64,000 nt of DNA from NCBI RefSeq assembly GCF_014698835.1, contig NZ_JACJTU010000007.1, forward strand, positions 186,001 through 250,000, in the 5' to 3' direction. The notes beneath the pieces are model-generated. The model was not told where the DNA came from. It saw nothing but the letters and a program-made list of their open reading frames with translations, and ran no database searches. Source of the stretch: Nostoc paludosum FACHB-159 (GTDB taxonomy: Bacteria > Cyanobacteriota > Cyanobacteriia > Cyanobacteriales > Nostocaceae). Shown one piece after another: positions 47,958-57,418 of this stretch. Every line of letters begins with the position of its first letter. Position 1 is the stretch's first letter. Position numbers and translations under genes: made by a program.

Positions 47958-50390
47958 ATGACTAAATTGGTAGTTTTAAAATTTGGTAAAGGTAGCTTTG
48001 ATGCTGGGTTTCCAGTTACTCTCCAAATTGGAGAAGAAAATAGCCGTGCTGAAACTGAAGTTATCGGCGAACTACCGCCAGACGAAGAATTACCGGTAAA
48101 TTTTAATTGTTGGCAGACGATTTATCGAAACCTAGATTTTTCTGCTCGTCCCAAAGGACTACCAAAACTCCAAAAAGTAATTTCAACCGATGGAGAGTGT
48201 TTACAAGCGGCACAAAAATTGCGCGATCGCTTGAATCAATGGCTGCAATCACAAACCTTTCGCAATATCCGCGAGAAGTGGCTCGAAAAACTTCAGAAAC
48301 ATGACCAAATTCGAGTAATTTTACAAACGGAAGATTATCAACTTCAAAAGCTTCCTTGGCATCTTTGGGAGTTAATAGAACGCTATCCAAATGCAGAAAT
48401 CGCTTTAGCTGCCCCTAGCTATGAGAAAGTTAGCTTTTTGCCAAAATCGGCGACAAAAGTTAAAATTTTAGCATTATTAGGTGATAGTCATGGAGTCGAT
48501 ATAGCTACAGATCGTCAACTTTTAGAACAACTACCTGATACAAACATTCACTTTCTTGTAGAGCCATCTTGTGAAGATTTAACAGATAATTTATGGCAAC
48601 AAAATTGGGATATTCTTTTTTTTGCAGGACACAGTTCAAGCCACACTACAGGAGAAACAGGCCAAATTTATATTAACCAAACAGAGAGTTTGACAATTAG
48701 TCAGTTAAAGTACGCTTTAAAGCAAGCCGTCGATCGCGGTTTAAAGTTAGCAATCTTTAACTCCTGCGATGGCTTAGGACTCGCAAGGGAATTTGCTTCT
48801 TTGCAGATTCCGCAGTTGATTGTGATGCGCGAACCCGTTCCAGATAGGGTAGCGCAAACATTTCTCAAACATTTCTTACAAGCATATTCTCAAGGCCAAT
48901 CTCTTTATCTAGCAGTCCGTATTGCCAGAGAACGACTGCAAGGGTTAGACGGACAATTTCCCTGTGCCAGTTGGCTACCTGTGATTTACCAAAATCTCGC
49001 AGAGATACCGCCAAGTTGGGATGAGTTGGGGATGGGGCATGGGGCATTGGGCATGGGGCATGGGGTATTGGTTACTTCTGCTTCATCTCCCTCATCCTCC
49101 ACACAATCAACTAACAAAGTCAAACGCTCAAAATTTCATCTTCTTTGGCTCATCTTTATAAGTTTAATAACTGGTGGTTTAGTTGTGAGCGTGCGATATT
49201 TGGGAATGCTGCAAAAATTGGAGTTGCAAGCATTCGATAGATTGCAGCAGCTACGCCCACATGAAGAGCCTGAGTCTCGGTTGTTAGTTGTGACAATTAC
49301 TGAAGAAGATGTGCAATCACAGTCTCAAGAAAGACCCCAAGGTTCTCTTTCAGATGAATCTTTATTGAAGTTGTTGAAAAAATTAGAAGCCTATCAACCG
49401 CAAGCAATTGGATTAGATATTTACCGCGATCGCCCTGTCAAATCAGACTTACCAGAACTCCAAAAACATCTGTATAATAACAAACATTTAATTTCAGTCT
49501 GCCGAGTTAGCGATCCTCTATCCGAGCATCCCGGAATTAAACCTCCTCCAGAAATATCCCTAGAACGCTTGGGTTTTAGTGATTTGGTATTCGATGCTGA
49601 TAACATTGTCCGTCGCCATTTACTAGCATTAACTCCACCCCCTTCTTCACCTTGCAAAACTTCGTATAGTTTCAGCGTTCAATTAGCATTGCGTTACTTG
49701 GCTGCTAATAATATCTCTCTCAAATTTACGAGCGATGGTGCTTGGAAACTGGGCAAAACTACTTTTAAACCGCTAACAGCACACACAGGAGGATACCAAG
49801 GAATTGATGCTTCGGGACACCAAATTTTATTAAATTACCGTTCTCATCATTCGCTAAAAACATTTGTGCCCCAGGTAACGCTCACAGAAGTAGTAACAGG
49901 AAAAGTTAACGCTAGCACAATCAAAAATAGAATTGTTTTGATTGGTACAACAGCCCAAAGCTTTCAAGATTATTCATCCACACCTTACATTACAAATGAA
50001 GGTGCTATCGAAAAAATACCCGGTGTTGTCTTGCAAGCACAAATGATTAGTCAATTGTTGAGTGCGGTTCTTGATGAGCGATCGCTGTTATCAACTTGGT
50101 ATCTTTGGCAAGAAATTATCTGGATTTTAGCATGGTCAGTAACAGCTAGCCTACTAGCTTACTACATCGAACGGCTATTTTATTTAACTATTGTAACTGG
50201 AATTACAATCGCCAGCCTCTACGGGATATGCCTGATATTTTTAATTAAATTGAGTATTTGGATACCCCTTGTTCCCCCAATTATCAGCTTTATGGTTACT
50301 CTTATTGTTACTACTTATTTTATGAAGAATTATCTAAATTTCTCGAAACCTGCACAGATTTTAGTGATTACTAAAAACAGAGATAAATAA
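47958..50390 (+). CDS. CHAT protease-like domain fused to CHASE2 membrane sensor
   Basis: 810 residues. Residues about 135-345 form a CHAT domain with the His in ILFFAGHSSS (near 218) and Cys in LAIFNSCDGLGLA (near 268), the caspase-like dyad. About 353-384 is a low-complexity linker derived from heptamer repeats. A membrane helix (LLWLIFISLITGGLVVSVRY) leads into an extracytoplasmic CHASE2 domain (QAFDRLQQLRPHEEPESRLL, IGLDIYRDRPV, GVVLQAQMISQLL), then three C-terminal helices. No kinase or cyclase follows, so CHASE2 would signal to the CHAT protease. Start chosen at the second ATGACTAA; no ribosome-binding site. Confidence 0.9.
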   Translation: MTKLVVLKFGKGSFDAGFPVTLQIGEENSRAETEVIGELPPDEELPVNFNCWQTIYRNLDFSARPKGLPKLQKVISTDGECLQAAQKLRDRLNQWLQSQTFRNIREKWLEKLQKHDQIRVILQTEDYQLQKLPWHLWELIERYPNAEIALAAPSYEKVSFLPKSATKVKILALLGDSHGVDIATDRQLLEQLPDTNIHFLVEPSCEDLTDNLWQQNWDILFFAGHSSSHTTGETGQIYINQTESLTISQLKYALKQAVDRGLKLAIFNSCDGLGLAREFASLQIPQLIVMREPVPDRVAQTFLKHFLQAYSQGQSLYLAVRIARERLQGLDGQFPCASWLPVIYQNLAEIPPSWDELGMGHGALGMGHGVLVTSASSPSSSTQSTNKVKRSKFHLLWLIFISLITGGLVVSVRYLGMLQKLELQAFDRLQQLRPHEEPESRLLVVTITEEDVQSQSQERPQGSLSDESLLKLLKKLEAYQPQAIGLDIYRDRPVKSDLPELQKHLYNNKHLISVCRVSDPLSEHPGIKPPPEISLERLGFSDLVFDADNIVRRHLLALTPPPSSPCKTSYSFSVQLALRYLAANNISLKFTSDGAWKLGKTTFKPLTAHTGGYQGIDASGHQILLNYRSHHSLKTFVPQVTLTEVVTGKVNASTIKNRIVLIGTTAQSFQDYSSTPYITNEGAIEKIPGVVLQAQMISQLLSAVLDERSLLSTWYLWQEIIWILAWSVTASLLAYYIERLFYLTIVTGITIASLYGICLIFLIKLSIWIPLVPPIISFMVTLIVTTYFMKNYLNFSKPAQILVITKNRDK
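49021..49071 (+). repeat. Heptamer tandem repeat inside the CHAT-CHASE2 coding region
   Basis: GGGGCATGGGGCATTGGGCA-type heptamers are translated as LGMGHGALGMGHGVL, exactly between the CHAT domain and the first membrane helix. The same repeat family is intergenic elsewhere (58,370; 63,800). Confidence 0.92.
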
Positions 50391-50409
50391 ACGTTAGGAA
50401 AAATGAGGT

Positions 50410-51201
50410 ATGAAAAAATTTCTTCAGCGGCTAACTTCAATTACTACATTCATCATTTTGATGAGTTACCTGAATACTTCCCTAGCAGTAGCAGAAAAAT
50501 CCAACCCAATTAATTTTAATCCACCTCCCCCACCAGCCGATCGCGGCGCACCTGGAAACCGAGGAGAAGGAGCTTCACGGGGAGAGTGTACTCAAACTGG
50601 TGTACCTTTAACTGCTCTCGTACCTAGCTACGAACAGCAATTGCAACAAGGCACAAATCAAACAGCTACCATTACGGAAGTGTGGGGATTAACTAGTAAA
50701 GAACAACCTAGCTTTTGGTTTTATATTCCTTATGAAAAATCTTCCATTAAAACCATTGAGTTTGTTTTACAAACTGATAAAGATACAATAATTTATCGTC
50801 AAAATATTACAGCACCTCCAGTACCTGGAATTGTGCGAGTGCAATTGCAAAATCAAAAGAGTATTCTGGAAGCTAACAAACCTTATCATTGGTTTTTTAA
50901 GGTTAGAGTTGCTTGTGACTCTCAACCAGCAACATCAAATTATGTCGAAGGCTGGGTACAGCGCGTAAATTTAGATGCATCATTACGCGAACAAATCAAA
51001 AAATCTTCGCCACGTCAGCAAGCAGCAATTTACGCAAAAAATGGCATTTGGTTCGATGCTTTGACAACCATAGCCGAACTCCGTTTGGCAAATTTGGATG
51101 ATTCACAACTGACTGAAGATTGGAACAATCTACTCAAAGTAGTGAAACTAGAAAAACTGGCAACAAAAGTTTTAATTGGAACTAATCAATCCCAAATTTG
51201 A
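50410..51201 (+). CDS. DUF928 family exported protein
   Basis: 263 residues. N-terminal signal peptide (RLTSITTFIILMSYLNTSLA VAE). The mature part matches DUF928: a Pro/Gly-rich PPPPPADRGAPGNRGEGASR, Cys-containing CTQTGVPLTALVPS, TEVWGLTSKEQPSFWFYIPY and a Cys near VACDSQP, then a helical C-terminus (QQAAIYAKNGIWFDALTTIA). Located 19 bp after the CHAT-CHASE2 gene, the usual pairing. Probably a periplasmic partner of the CHASE2 sensor; function unknown. Confidence 0.88.
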   Translation: MKKFLQRLTSITTFIILMSYLNTSLAVAEKSNPINFNPPPPPADRGAPGNRGEGASRGECTQTGVPLTALVPSYEQQLQQGTNQTATITEVWGLTSKEQPSFWFYIPYEKSSIKTIEFVLQTDKDTIIYRQNITAPPVPGIVRVQLQNQKSILEANKPYHWFFKVRVACDSQPATSNYVEGWVQRVNLDASLREQIKKSSPRQQAAIYAKNGIWFDALTTIAELRLANLDDSQLTEDWNNLLKVVKLEKLATKVLIGTNQSQI

Positions 51202-51452
51202 CATCCAAAATAATCTGATTCCCAGAGCGATCGCTGATTGCTAATTCGAGTAATTTGATTATAGAATAATATTTTTTAGCAGAATAAGCAATTTCAAATT
51301 TACTTTTTTAGCAAAGCGATCGCAGTCATATCCGTTGTGCTAGACTAACTCATACTGAATATAGTAATTGAAACATAGTTGAGCGTCATAAACTGAGCCT
51401 CAAACCCCGACAAACAGACACTTTCAACACTATTGCCTATTGCCTGCTATTA

Positions 51453-51830
51453 TTAACTAATTAACCAATAAAGCTGATATTCTTCAATTAAAAATGTTCC
51501 ACTCTTAGAAGACATCTTGAAAAAGAAGTAATAATCTCCTGATTCCCAAATACTAAATTCTTGCTCCTGTTCCTGAACCTTAACTGTAGAGCCACCGTTG
51601 GGAATAGTCATATTAGCAACCTGTGTTTCAGTCTGTGCATTCATCAAAATAATTTCCAGCAAGCAGAAATCGTTGAGTTCAGCAGAATAACGAACCTTGA
51701 ATCGGATTCTACCTCCATCTCTGAGGGTTTTTTGAATAAAAAATTTTTCCGTTTTCACGTGATTCCCAGACAGTTGAACGCCTTTACCTTGTGTTAACGT
51801 TTGAGTTTTCCTATGGTTTAATGAAGTCAT
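51453..51830 (-). CDS. Hypothetical beta-rich protein
   Basis: 125 residues, mostly beta-strand in pattern: FFIQKTLRDGGRIRFKVRYS, LLEIILMNAQTETQVANMTI, FSIWESGDYYFFFKMSSKSG and IEEYQLYWLIS. No signal peptide or known motif; the pattern is like a single jelly-roll or PPC-type domain. Function not recognised. A TTTTTACTCCTCAG stretch (antisense CTGAGGAGTAAAAA) puts a good GAGGAG 9 bp before the ATG, which supports it being real. Confidence 0.65.
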   Translation of the reverse strand: MTSLNHRKTQTLTQGKGVQLSGNHVKTEKFFIQKTLRDGGRIRFKVRYSAELNDFCLLEIILMNAQTETQVANMTIPNGGSTVKVQEQEQEFSIWESGDYYFFFKMSSKSGTFLIEEYQLYWLIS

Positions 51831-52398
51831 AATTTTTACTCCTCAGAAAAGAAATTCACTTGAAAAATAGCGCTACTATGGAATTTGTGAACTTAGCTTC
51901 AAGGTAATCAATAGGCAAGAGATATCGTCACAATAGGTAAACATTAACTACCTGTTGTCTACTACCTTAATACCTATATAATTTGTTTCCAAATTAAATC
52001 GGATTCCTGTAATTGGGAAGCCGATAAATGTCTTTTGTGTTGCTAATTTTTTATCTTCTCATCATTGCTAATAAAACGCAATGCCAGTTAAGACACTAAA
52101 AAACTAGTCAAAAAGACAGTTAAGACAGTTAGGACATTTAAGACAGTTAAGGCATAAATCGATGATTTGCTAATGACCAATGTGGTTAATTGTCAAGACA
52201 AAATAGGCAGATTTTTTTGCTAAATTCATATAACAATGAAAGATTTTTAGGAAAGAACTTTGGTTAGCAAATAGTATATTTTCTGAGGCAAAGTAACAGA
52301 TACTACTAAACTTATTGTCAAAAATATTTATAATTATTTAATGATTTTAGCCGAAAACTAAATTATTAAATAAAGGAATAGGGACTGAGGGAGCAGAG
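51831..52398. other. Intergenic region with AGACAGTTA repeats
   Basis: 568 bp with no gene. It contains a short direct-repeat cluster at 52,086-52,153 (AGTTAAGACA units) and an A/T-rich stretch before the AAA gene. Confidence 0.7.
52086..52153. repeat. Clustered AGACAGTTA/AGGACATTTA direct repeats
   Basis: AGTTAAGACA, AGACAGTTAAGACAGTTAGG and ACATTTAAGACAGTTAAGGC follow one another as about five imperfect 9-10 bp units. Possible regulator-binding array or simple repeat expansion. Confidence 0.7.
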
Positions 52399-53766
52399 AT
52401 GGGGAAACAAAGGGACAAGGGAGACAAGGAAAGTAACTCCTCACTCAACAGTCATCAATCAACACTTTCAACTCCCAGTGTCATTAAATTGTCTATTCTA
52501 GATTCTCCTCACATGAGATACCAAGTTGGCGGTAGCCTCCACACCAACGATCCCACATACGTCGTGCGTCATGCAGACAAAAAACTTTATACAAATTTGA
52601 AAGCTGGTAATTTTTGCTACATATTTAATTCTCGCCAGATGGGTAAATCATCCTTATTACAGCGAACTAGTCATCGCCTTAAAGAAGAAGGCTATAAATG
52701 TGTTTACTTAGATTTAACGCAATTGGTGAGTGAGGGTATCACACCAGCGCAATGGTACAAGAGCATCATTATCAGCTTGTTATACGGCTTAAATTTGGCA
52801 GAACAGGTTAAATTTAAGCAGTGGTGGGAGATGCAAGCAAGTCTTTCTCCTGTGCAAAAACTATATCGGTTCGTTGAAGAAGTTTTATTACCAAATATTA
52901 AGAACTATTCTCAAACAGACGGTAAAACTAAAGGCATTTTCATCTTCATTGATGAGATTGATAGTGTGCTGAATTTGAATTTTCCTGTTAACGACTTTTT
53001 TGCCTGGATTCGTTATTGTTACGAACACGCACATAACCCAAATTTCCCATGTCTGGGATTTGCATTATTTGGGGTAGCCAGTCCGTCGCGCTTAATTGCA
53101 GACAAACACCAGACACCTTTTAATATTGCTACGTCTATCGAATTATTCGACTTTGAATTAGATGAAACTAAACCATTGTTAGAAGGGTTGAAGACAGCGA
53201 TCGCCCAACCAGAAATTGTATTGCAAGAGATTATTTACTGGAGCGGTGGGCAACCTTTTTTAACTCAGAAACTTTGCCATTTAGTGATGCAAACTGCTTT
53301 AAAGGCATCAACTGGTAAGATTGATTTATCTCCAAAAGCCGAAGCGTGTTGGGTAAAAAAATTAGTGCGATCGCGCATTATCCAAAACTGGGAATCACAA
53401 GATGAACCGCAACACCTCCGCACTATTCGCGATCGGTTACTTTTCTTCAACCAACAACAAGCAGGACGATTACTAAGTCTTTATCACCAGATATTGCAAG
53501 CAGAGGAAGCACAGGAACACAGAAAAAATTACAGTCACTCTTTGCCCTCTACCCACAGTCCCCTCTGCTCCCCTACCTCTTCCAGTGCGCTATACCCAAC
53601 GCCTATTGACGATAGCCCAGAACAAACAGAGCTTTTACTATCGGGATTAGTCCAGAAGCGCAACGGCTATCTGAAAATCAAAAATCCCATCTACCGCACT
53701 ATCTTCAATTCTGAATGGGTGCTAACCTACTTAAACAATACTTCCACAACTAAAGTTGGATTTTAA
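52399..53766 (+). CDS. AAA-like domain protein (AAA_35 type)
   Basis: 455 residues. Conserved core starts at HMRYQVGGSLHTNDPTYVVR (near residue 39), then a P-loop FNSRQMGKSSLLQRTSHRL (around residues 76-94), Walker B GIFIFIDEIDSVLNLNF, and WSGGQPFLTQKLCHLV. This is the cyanobacterial AAA-like family, often linked with WD40, TIR or CHAT modules. The first 35 residues (KQRDKGDKESNSSLNSHQS) and a Ser/Pro linker near residue 380-405 (SLPSTHSPLCSPTSSS) look repeat-derived. An internal ATG at 52513 could be the real start. Confidence 0.85.
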   Translation: MGKQRDKGDKESNSSLNSHQSTLSTPSVIKLSILDSPHMRYQVGGSLHTNDPTYVVRHADKKLYTNLKAGNFCYIFNSRQMGKSSLLQRTSHRLKEEGYKCVYLDLTQLVSEGITPAQWYKSIIISLLYGLNLAEQVKFKQWWEMQASLSPVQKLYRFVEEVLLPNIKNYSQTDGKTKGIFIFIDEIDSVLNLNFPVNDFFAWIRYCYEHAHNPNFPCLGFALFGVASPSRLIADKHQTPFNIATSIELFDFELDETKPLLEGLKTAIAQPEIVLQEIIYWSGGQPFLTQKLCHLVMQTALKASTGKIDLSPKAEACWVKKLVRSRIIQNWESQDEPQHLRTIRDRLLFFNQQQAGRLLSLYHQILQAEEAQEHRKNYSHSLPSTHSPLCSPTSSSALYPTPIDDSPEQTELLLSGLVQKRNGYLKIKNPIYRTIFNSEWVLTYLNNTSTTKVGF

Positions 53767-53993
53767 AATCATAACCACATAAACTACAAGTCCCTGCCAG
53801 AAGCATGACCCCACAAAAGTAGTACTGGCGTCAGAAAAAGACTTGATTTTGGATAGTCTTCTGTGATAACCTGCTTTTGCTTTATAAAATACGGTTTATC
53901 GATAAAGTTACTGTATTTAATATAAAATATTGTATTTTTGATTTGACAAAGGGATACTTGACAGGATTCTAAAACTGTTTTGAGAGAAAACTC

Positions 53994-54950
53994 ATGGTCA
54001 TTACAGAAAGACGTAAACTTGGACGTTCACAACTAGAAGTTTCACCAATATCTTTTGGTGGTAACGTTTTTGGGTGGACAATTGATGAAAATACTTCATT
54101 TGAAATATTAGATAAGTTTGTAGCCGCAGGAGGTAATTTTATTGACACAGCCGATGTTTATTCTAAATGGGCAGCAGGAAATCAAGGTGGAGAGTCAGAA
54201 ACAATTTTAGGAAAATGGCTCAAACAGCGCGGTCATCGCGAACAAGTGGTGATTGCAACTAAAGTTGGTAGTGATATGGGTGTTAAAGGCAAAGGACTTT
54301 CTCGCAAACACATCCAAGAAGCTGTCGAAGACTCATTGCAAAGATTACAAACTGATTATATCGATCTCTATCAATCGCATATTGACGATGAAAGTACTCC
54401 CCTTGAAGAGACTCTTGAAACCTACAGTGAATTGATTCGTCAGGGAAAAATACGTGCGATTGGTGCTTCCAACTATAGTGGTTCTCGTTTGCTACAGGCA
54501 TTAGAAATTAGCCGCAAACATAGTTATCCTCGCTACGAAAGTCTTCAACCCCGTTATAACTTGTATGACCGAGATAGTTATGAACAGGATTTACAACAAA
54601 TTTCCCAAGAACATGAAATTGGTGTAATTAGCTATTCTTCCATAGCTAGTGGTTTTCTATCTGGTAAATACCGCTCAGAACAAGATTTATCTATTAGTGC
54701 CCGTGGTAATTCCATAAAAAAATATTTAAATCCTCGTGGTTTTGCAATTTTAGAAGCAATAGACCGCGTGGCAAAGTCATATAATTCTACTCCCACCCAA
54801 GTTTCTCTAGCTTGGCTGATTGCTAATCCCACCATTACCGCTCCTATTGTTAGTGCAACAAACCTCGAACAACTCAACGATATTATCCAAGCTGCTAATT
54901 TGAAACTCGATGCAGGCGCTATTAATCTTCTCAATCAAGCCAGTTCTTGA
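53994..54950 (+). CDS. Aldo/keto reductase
   Basis: 318 residues, (beta/alpha)8 barrel. Motifs: FGGNVFGWTIDENTSFEILD, GGNFIDTADVYSKWAAGNQG with catalytic Asp and Tyr, VVIATKVGSDMG with the Lys, IDLYQSHIDDESTP in the His region, and IRAIGASNYSG. NADPH-dependent reduction of aldehydes or ketones in the cytoplasm. Stands alone; the upstream region 53,767-53,993 has no recognised gene. Physiological substrate unknown. Confidence 0.93.
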   Translation: MVITERRKLGRSQLEVSPISFGGNVFGWTIDENTSFEILDKFVAAGGNFIDTADVYSKWAAGNQGGESETILGKWLKQRGHREQVVIATKVGSDMGVKGKGLSRKHIQEAVEDSLQRLQTDYIDLYQSHIDDESTPLEETLETYSELIRQGKIRAIGASNYSGSRLLQALEISRKHSYPRYESLQPRYNLYDRDSYEQDLQQISQEHEIGVISYSSIASGFLSGKYRSEQDLSISARGNSIKKYLNPRGFAILEAIDRVAKSYNSTPTQVSLAWLIANPTITAPIVSATNLEQLNDIIQAANLKLDAGAINLLNQASS

Positions 54951-55357
54951 TTAGTTTTTGATAATTTATAATTCAGAACTCAGAATTTATAAAACTTTAT
55001 TTGGTTATGGCTAAAGCTTGAATAAAGAATAAGATTTAGATTTTTTATTCTTTACCAATAACAAGATTTCAAACGACTAAGTAGAACAGCGTAAAAAAAC
55101 CAAAATATGTAACTAAAAGTAAAGTTGCCCAAAAAACTCTTCCCTTCTGCCTTCTGCCTCCTGCCTTGTCATAACGACAATTTTCAACACCGACCTACTT
55201 AATATTCAATAGTTAAGCCTGGAAAATTCAGCTTGAGTTTTGACTAATGAGTTCTGAATTATTCTTGAATAAATACTTAAAAATATCACCATAAAAAAAC
55301 AAACGTGAAATTAGTTTTTGCAGCTTTTAATCAATTCCCAAGTAATCTAAGAAATTT
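54951..55357. other. Gap without a recognised gene
   Basis: 407 bp. Contains a CTTCTGCCTTCTGCCTCCTG heptamer stretch (55,141-55,170) and A/T-rich promoter-like sequence before the flavoprotein gene. Nothing else seen. Confidence 0.6.
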
Positions 55358-56962
55358 ATGAATACAGAAACTTTTCACATATCGCCAGCACAGAACGTAA
55401 TTACAGCTGATGTTTTAGTTTTAGGTGGTGGCCCAGCAGGCACTTGGGCAGCCCTTTCTGCCGCCAAACAAGGTGCCCGTGTCGTCCTAGCCGATAAGGG
55501 ATATTGCGGTACCTCAGGAGCAACAGCTCCATCCAATACTGGCGCGTGGTATCTTCCGAAAGGCGTAGAACGTGATGCAGAAATTGAGCGTCGGCTGTCG
55601 AGGTCAACAGGACTTGCCGATCGCCATTGGTTGCAGCGTGCGATCGAACAGGCAAAAAAAGGTTTAGATGACTTAGGCAATAGCGGCTATCCCTTTCCTT
55701 TTGACGATGAAGGCAATCCCTACCGTGCTAACTTACGGGGGCCGGATTATATGCGCTTCATGCGGCAAAGAGCGATCGCAGCTGGTGTACGCATTCTAGA
55801 CCATCATCCCGCACTAGAACTACTTGCGGCCGATGGTGCGATCGCTGGTGCCGCAGGTATCCATCCCCGCAGTGGGAATCGTTGGGAAGTTAGGGCCGGT
55901 GCTGTGGTACTAGCTACTGGCGGCTGCGCTTTTCTCTCTCATGCACTGGGTTGCGACGGCAATACCGGCGATGGTTATCTCATGGGGGCTGAAGCAGGCG
56001 TCAGACTATCTGGCATGGAGTTTTCCTCCCAATATGGCTTGGCACCCGCTCATACTTCAGTAACCAAGGGGCTAACATTCTCCTTCGCCAGCTTTTATCT
56101 TGAAGACGGCTCACCTTTGCCAGAGACTGGAGAAGATCGAGCTGTACGCATCGCCCGCCAGCTGATAGCAGGTGAGAAAGTATATGCCCTAATGGATCGC
56201 GGCAATCCCGTTGAACATGATTGGTTGCGCCAGGGTCAGCCCAACTGCTTTTTACCATTTGAGCGCATCGGATTAGATCCATTTAAACAGCGCTTCCCAG
56301 TCGCACTACGTTCAGAAGGTACTGTTCGCGGAGTCGGCGGGCTGGAAATCATCAACGATGATTGCGCTACAACAGTGCCCGGACTTTATGTTGCTGGCGA
56401 TACAGCCTCTCGTGAAAATCTTACAGGGGCTGTGTCAGGGGGAGGAAGCCCCAATGCGTCCTGGGCTATTGCTAGCGGCACTTGGAGTGGTCGTGCAGCA
56501 GCCCTTTTTGCAGCCTCTCTTGGCGACAAAGCAGACACACGCTTAGTTCATGGTTTAGGCAAGGCGGGTTTGCGTCCCCGCAAACATCAGATAGAAGATG
56601 GACTGATCTCGGAAACTATCGGTGCTGTTCAGGCTGAAACTTTGCCGCTTGAAGTCAATTTCTTTCGTTCTGGAGCCAGGATTGAATTGTCACGCCAACG
56701 CCTGGATGCAGTATGGCAGGATATTCGCGATTATCTCGTAGGCGAAGGCCGCAATGCCGTCCGGGCACGAGAAGCAGCAGCAATGACAGCCACAGCTCGC
56801 TGGATCTGGGCGAGTGCAGCCGCACGTCAGGAAAGCCGAGGAATGCACCGACGCACAGATTTCACAACAACCGATGTGCAACAAACACGACGAATTTTGA
56901 CTAGTGGTATCGATGATGTTGTGGTTGTTGCCCAAGAAAATCAGTTGAAAGAGGTAGCGTAA
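55358..56962 (+). CDS. FAD-dependent oxidoreductase, fumarate reductase/AprA-like flavoprotein
   Basis: 534 residues. N-terminal dinucleotide fold ADVLVLGGGPAGTWAALSAA then RVVLADKGYCGTSGATAPSN; GAVVLATGGCAF; a capping region with MEFSSQYGLAPAHTS; C-terminal VPGLYVAGDTASRENLTGAV and SGGGSPNASWAIASG. This is the succinate dehydrogenase/fumarate reductase flavoprotein superfamily, here followed by a ferredoxin gene that overlaps it by one base (TAATG), as in AprAB. Electron acceptor or donor would be the ferredoxin. GC content is visibly higher than neighbours, hinting at transfer. Substrate unknown. Confidence 0.9.
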   Translation: MNTETFHISPAQNVITADVLVLGGGPAGTWAALSAAKQGARVVLADKGYCGTSGATAPSNTGAWYLPKGVERDAEIERRLSRSTGLADRHWLQRAIEQAKKGLDDLGNSGYPFPFDDEGNPYRANLRGPDYMRFMRQRAIAAGVRILDHHPALELLAADGAIAGAAGIHPRSGNRWEVRAGAVVLATGGCAFLSHALGCDGNTGDGYLMGAEAGVRLSGMEFSSQYGLAPAHTSVTKGLTFSFASFYLEDGSPLPETGEDRAVRIARQLIAGEKVYALMDRGNPVEHDWLRQGQPNCFLPFERIGLDPFKQRFPVALRSEGTVRGVGGLEIINDDCATTVPGLYVAGDTASRENLTGAVSGGGSPNASWAIASGTWSGRAAALFAASLGDKADTRLVHGLGKAGLRPRKHQIEDGLISETIGAVQAETLPLEVNFFRSGARIELSRQRLDAVWQDIRDYLVGEGRNAVRAREAAAMTATARWIWASAAARQESRGMHRRTDFTTTDVQQTRRILTSGIDDVVVVAQENQLKEVA

Positions 56963-57345
56963 TGATCGAAATTGTAGATAGCGATCGCTGTATTGGATGC
57001 GATATCTGCGTGAAAGTTTGCCCACGCGATGTATTCGATTCCGGAGACGACGGATTAGCCGTAATTGCTCGGAAGTCAGATTGTCAGACTTGCTTTTTGT
57101 GCGAACTGTATTGTCCTGTGGATGCTCTTTATGTGTCCCCTCACGCCGAACTGGATGATGAAGTTGACTCAGAACAGTTAATCGCCCAAAACTTACTGGG
57201 AAGTTACACCCGTAACATGGGTTGGTCTCGCGGCAAAATGGGAGGAACTGACAAAGATCCAACGCGACAACTGAGGATTTTGAACAGGGTAGGACGGGAG
57301 AATACACAAGAGGCAGGGGGGCAGGGAATAGGCAATAGGCAATAG
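56962..57345 (+). CDS. 2x[4Fe-4S] ferredoxin-type protein partnering the flavoprotein
   Basis: 127 residues. Two cluster motifs: CIGCDICVKVCP (near 12-23) and CQTCFLCELYCP (near 43-54). The conserved domain continues to about NMGWSRGKMGGTDKDPTRQL; the last 15-20 residues (ENTQEAGGQGIGNRQ) come from the heptamer repeat that follows and are not part of the family. Start codon overlaps the flavoprotein stop. Functions as electron-transfer subunit, AprB-like in arrangement. Confidence 0.9.
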   Translation: MIEIVDSDRCIGCDICVKVCPRDVFDSGDDGLAVIARKSDCQTCFLCELYCPVDALYVSPHAELDDEVDSEQLIAQNLLGSYTRNMGWSRGKMGGTDKDPTRQLRILNRVGRENTQEAGGQGIGNRQ

Positions 57346-57361
57346 GCAATAGGCAATGGGC
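57326..57361. repeat. Heptamer repeat (AATAGGC) at the ferredoxin 3' end
   Basis: Four to five AATAGGC/AATGGGC copies that begin inside the ferredoxin reading frame and extend past its stop. Confidence 0.9.
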
Positions 57362-57418
57362 AGGCGTTTGGATACAACATATGGTAGGTAGCACAGCTGT
57401 GCTAACCTACGAATTTAC

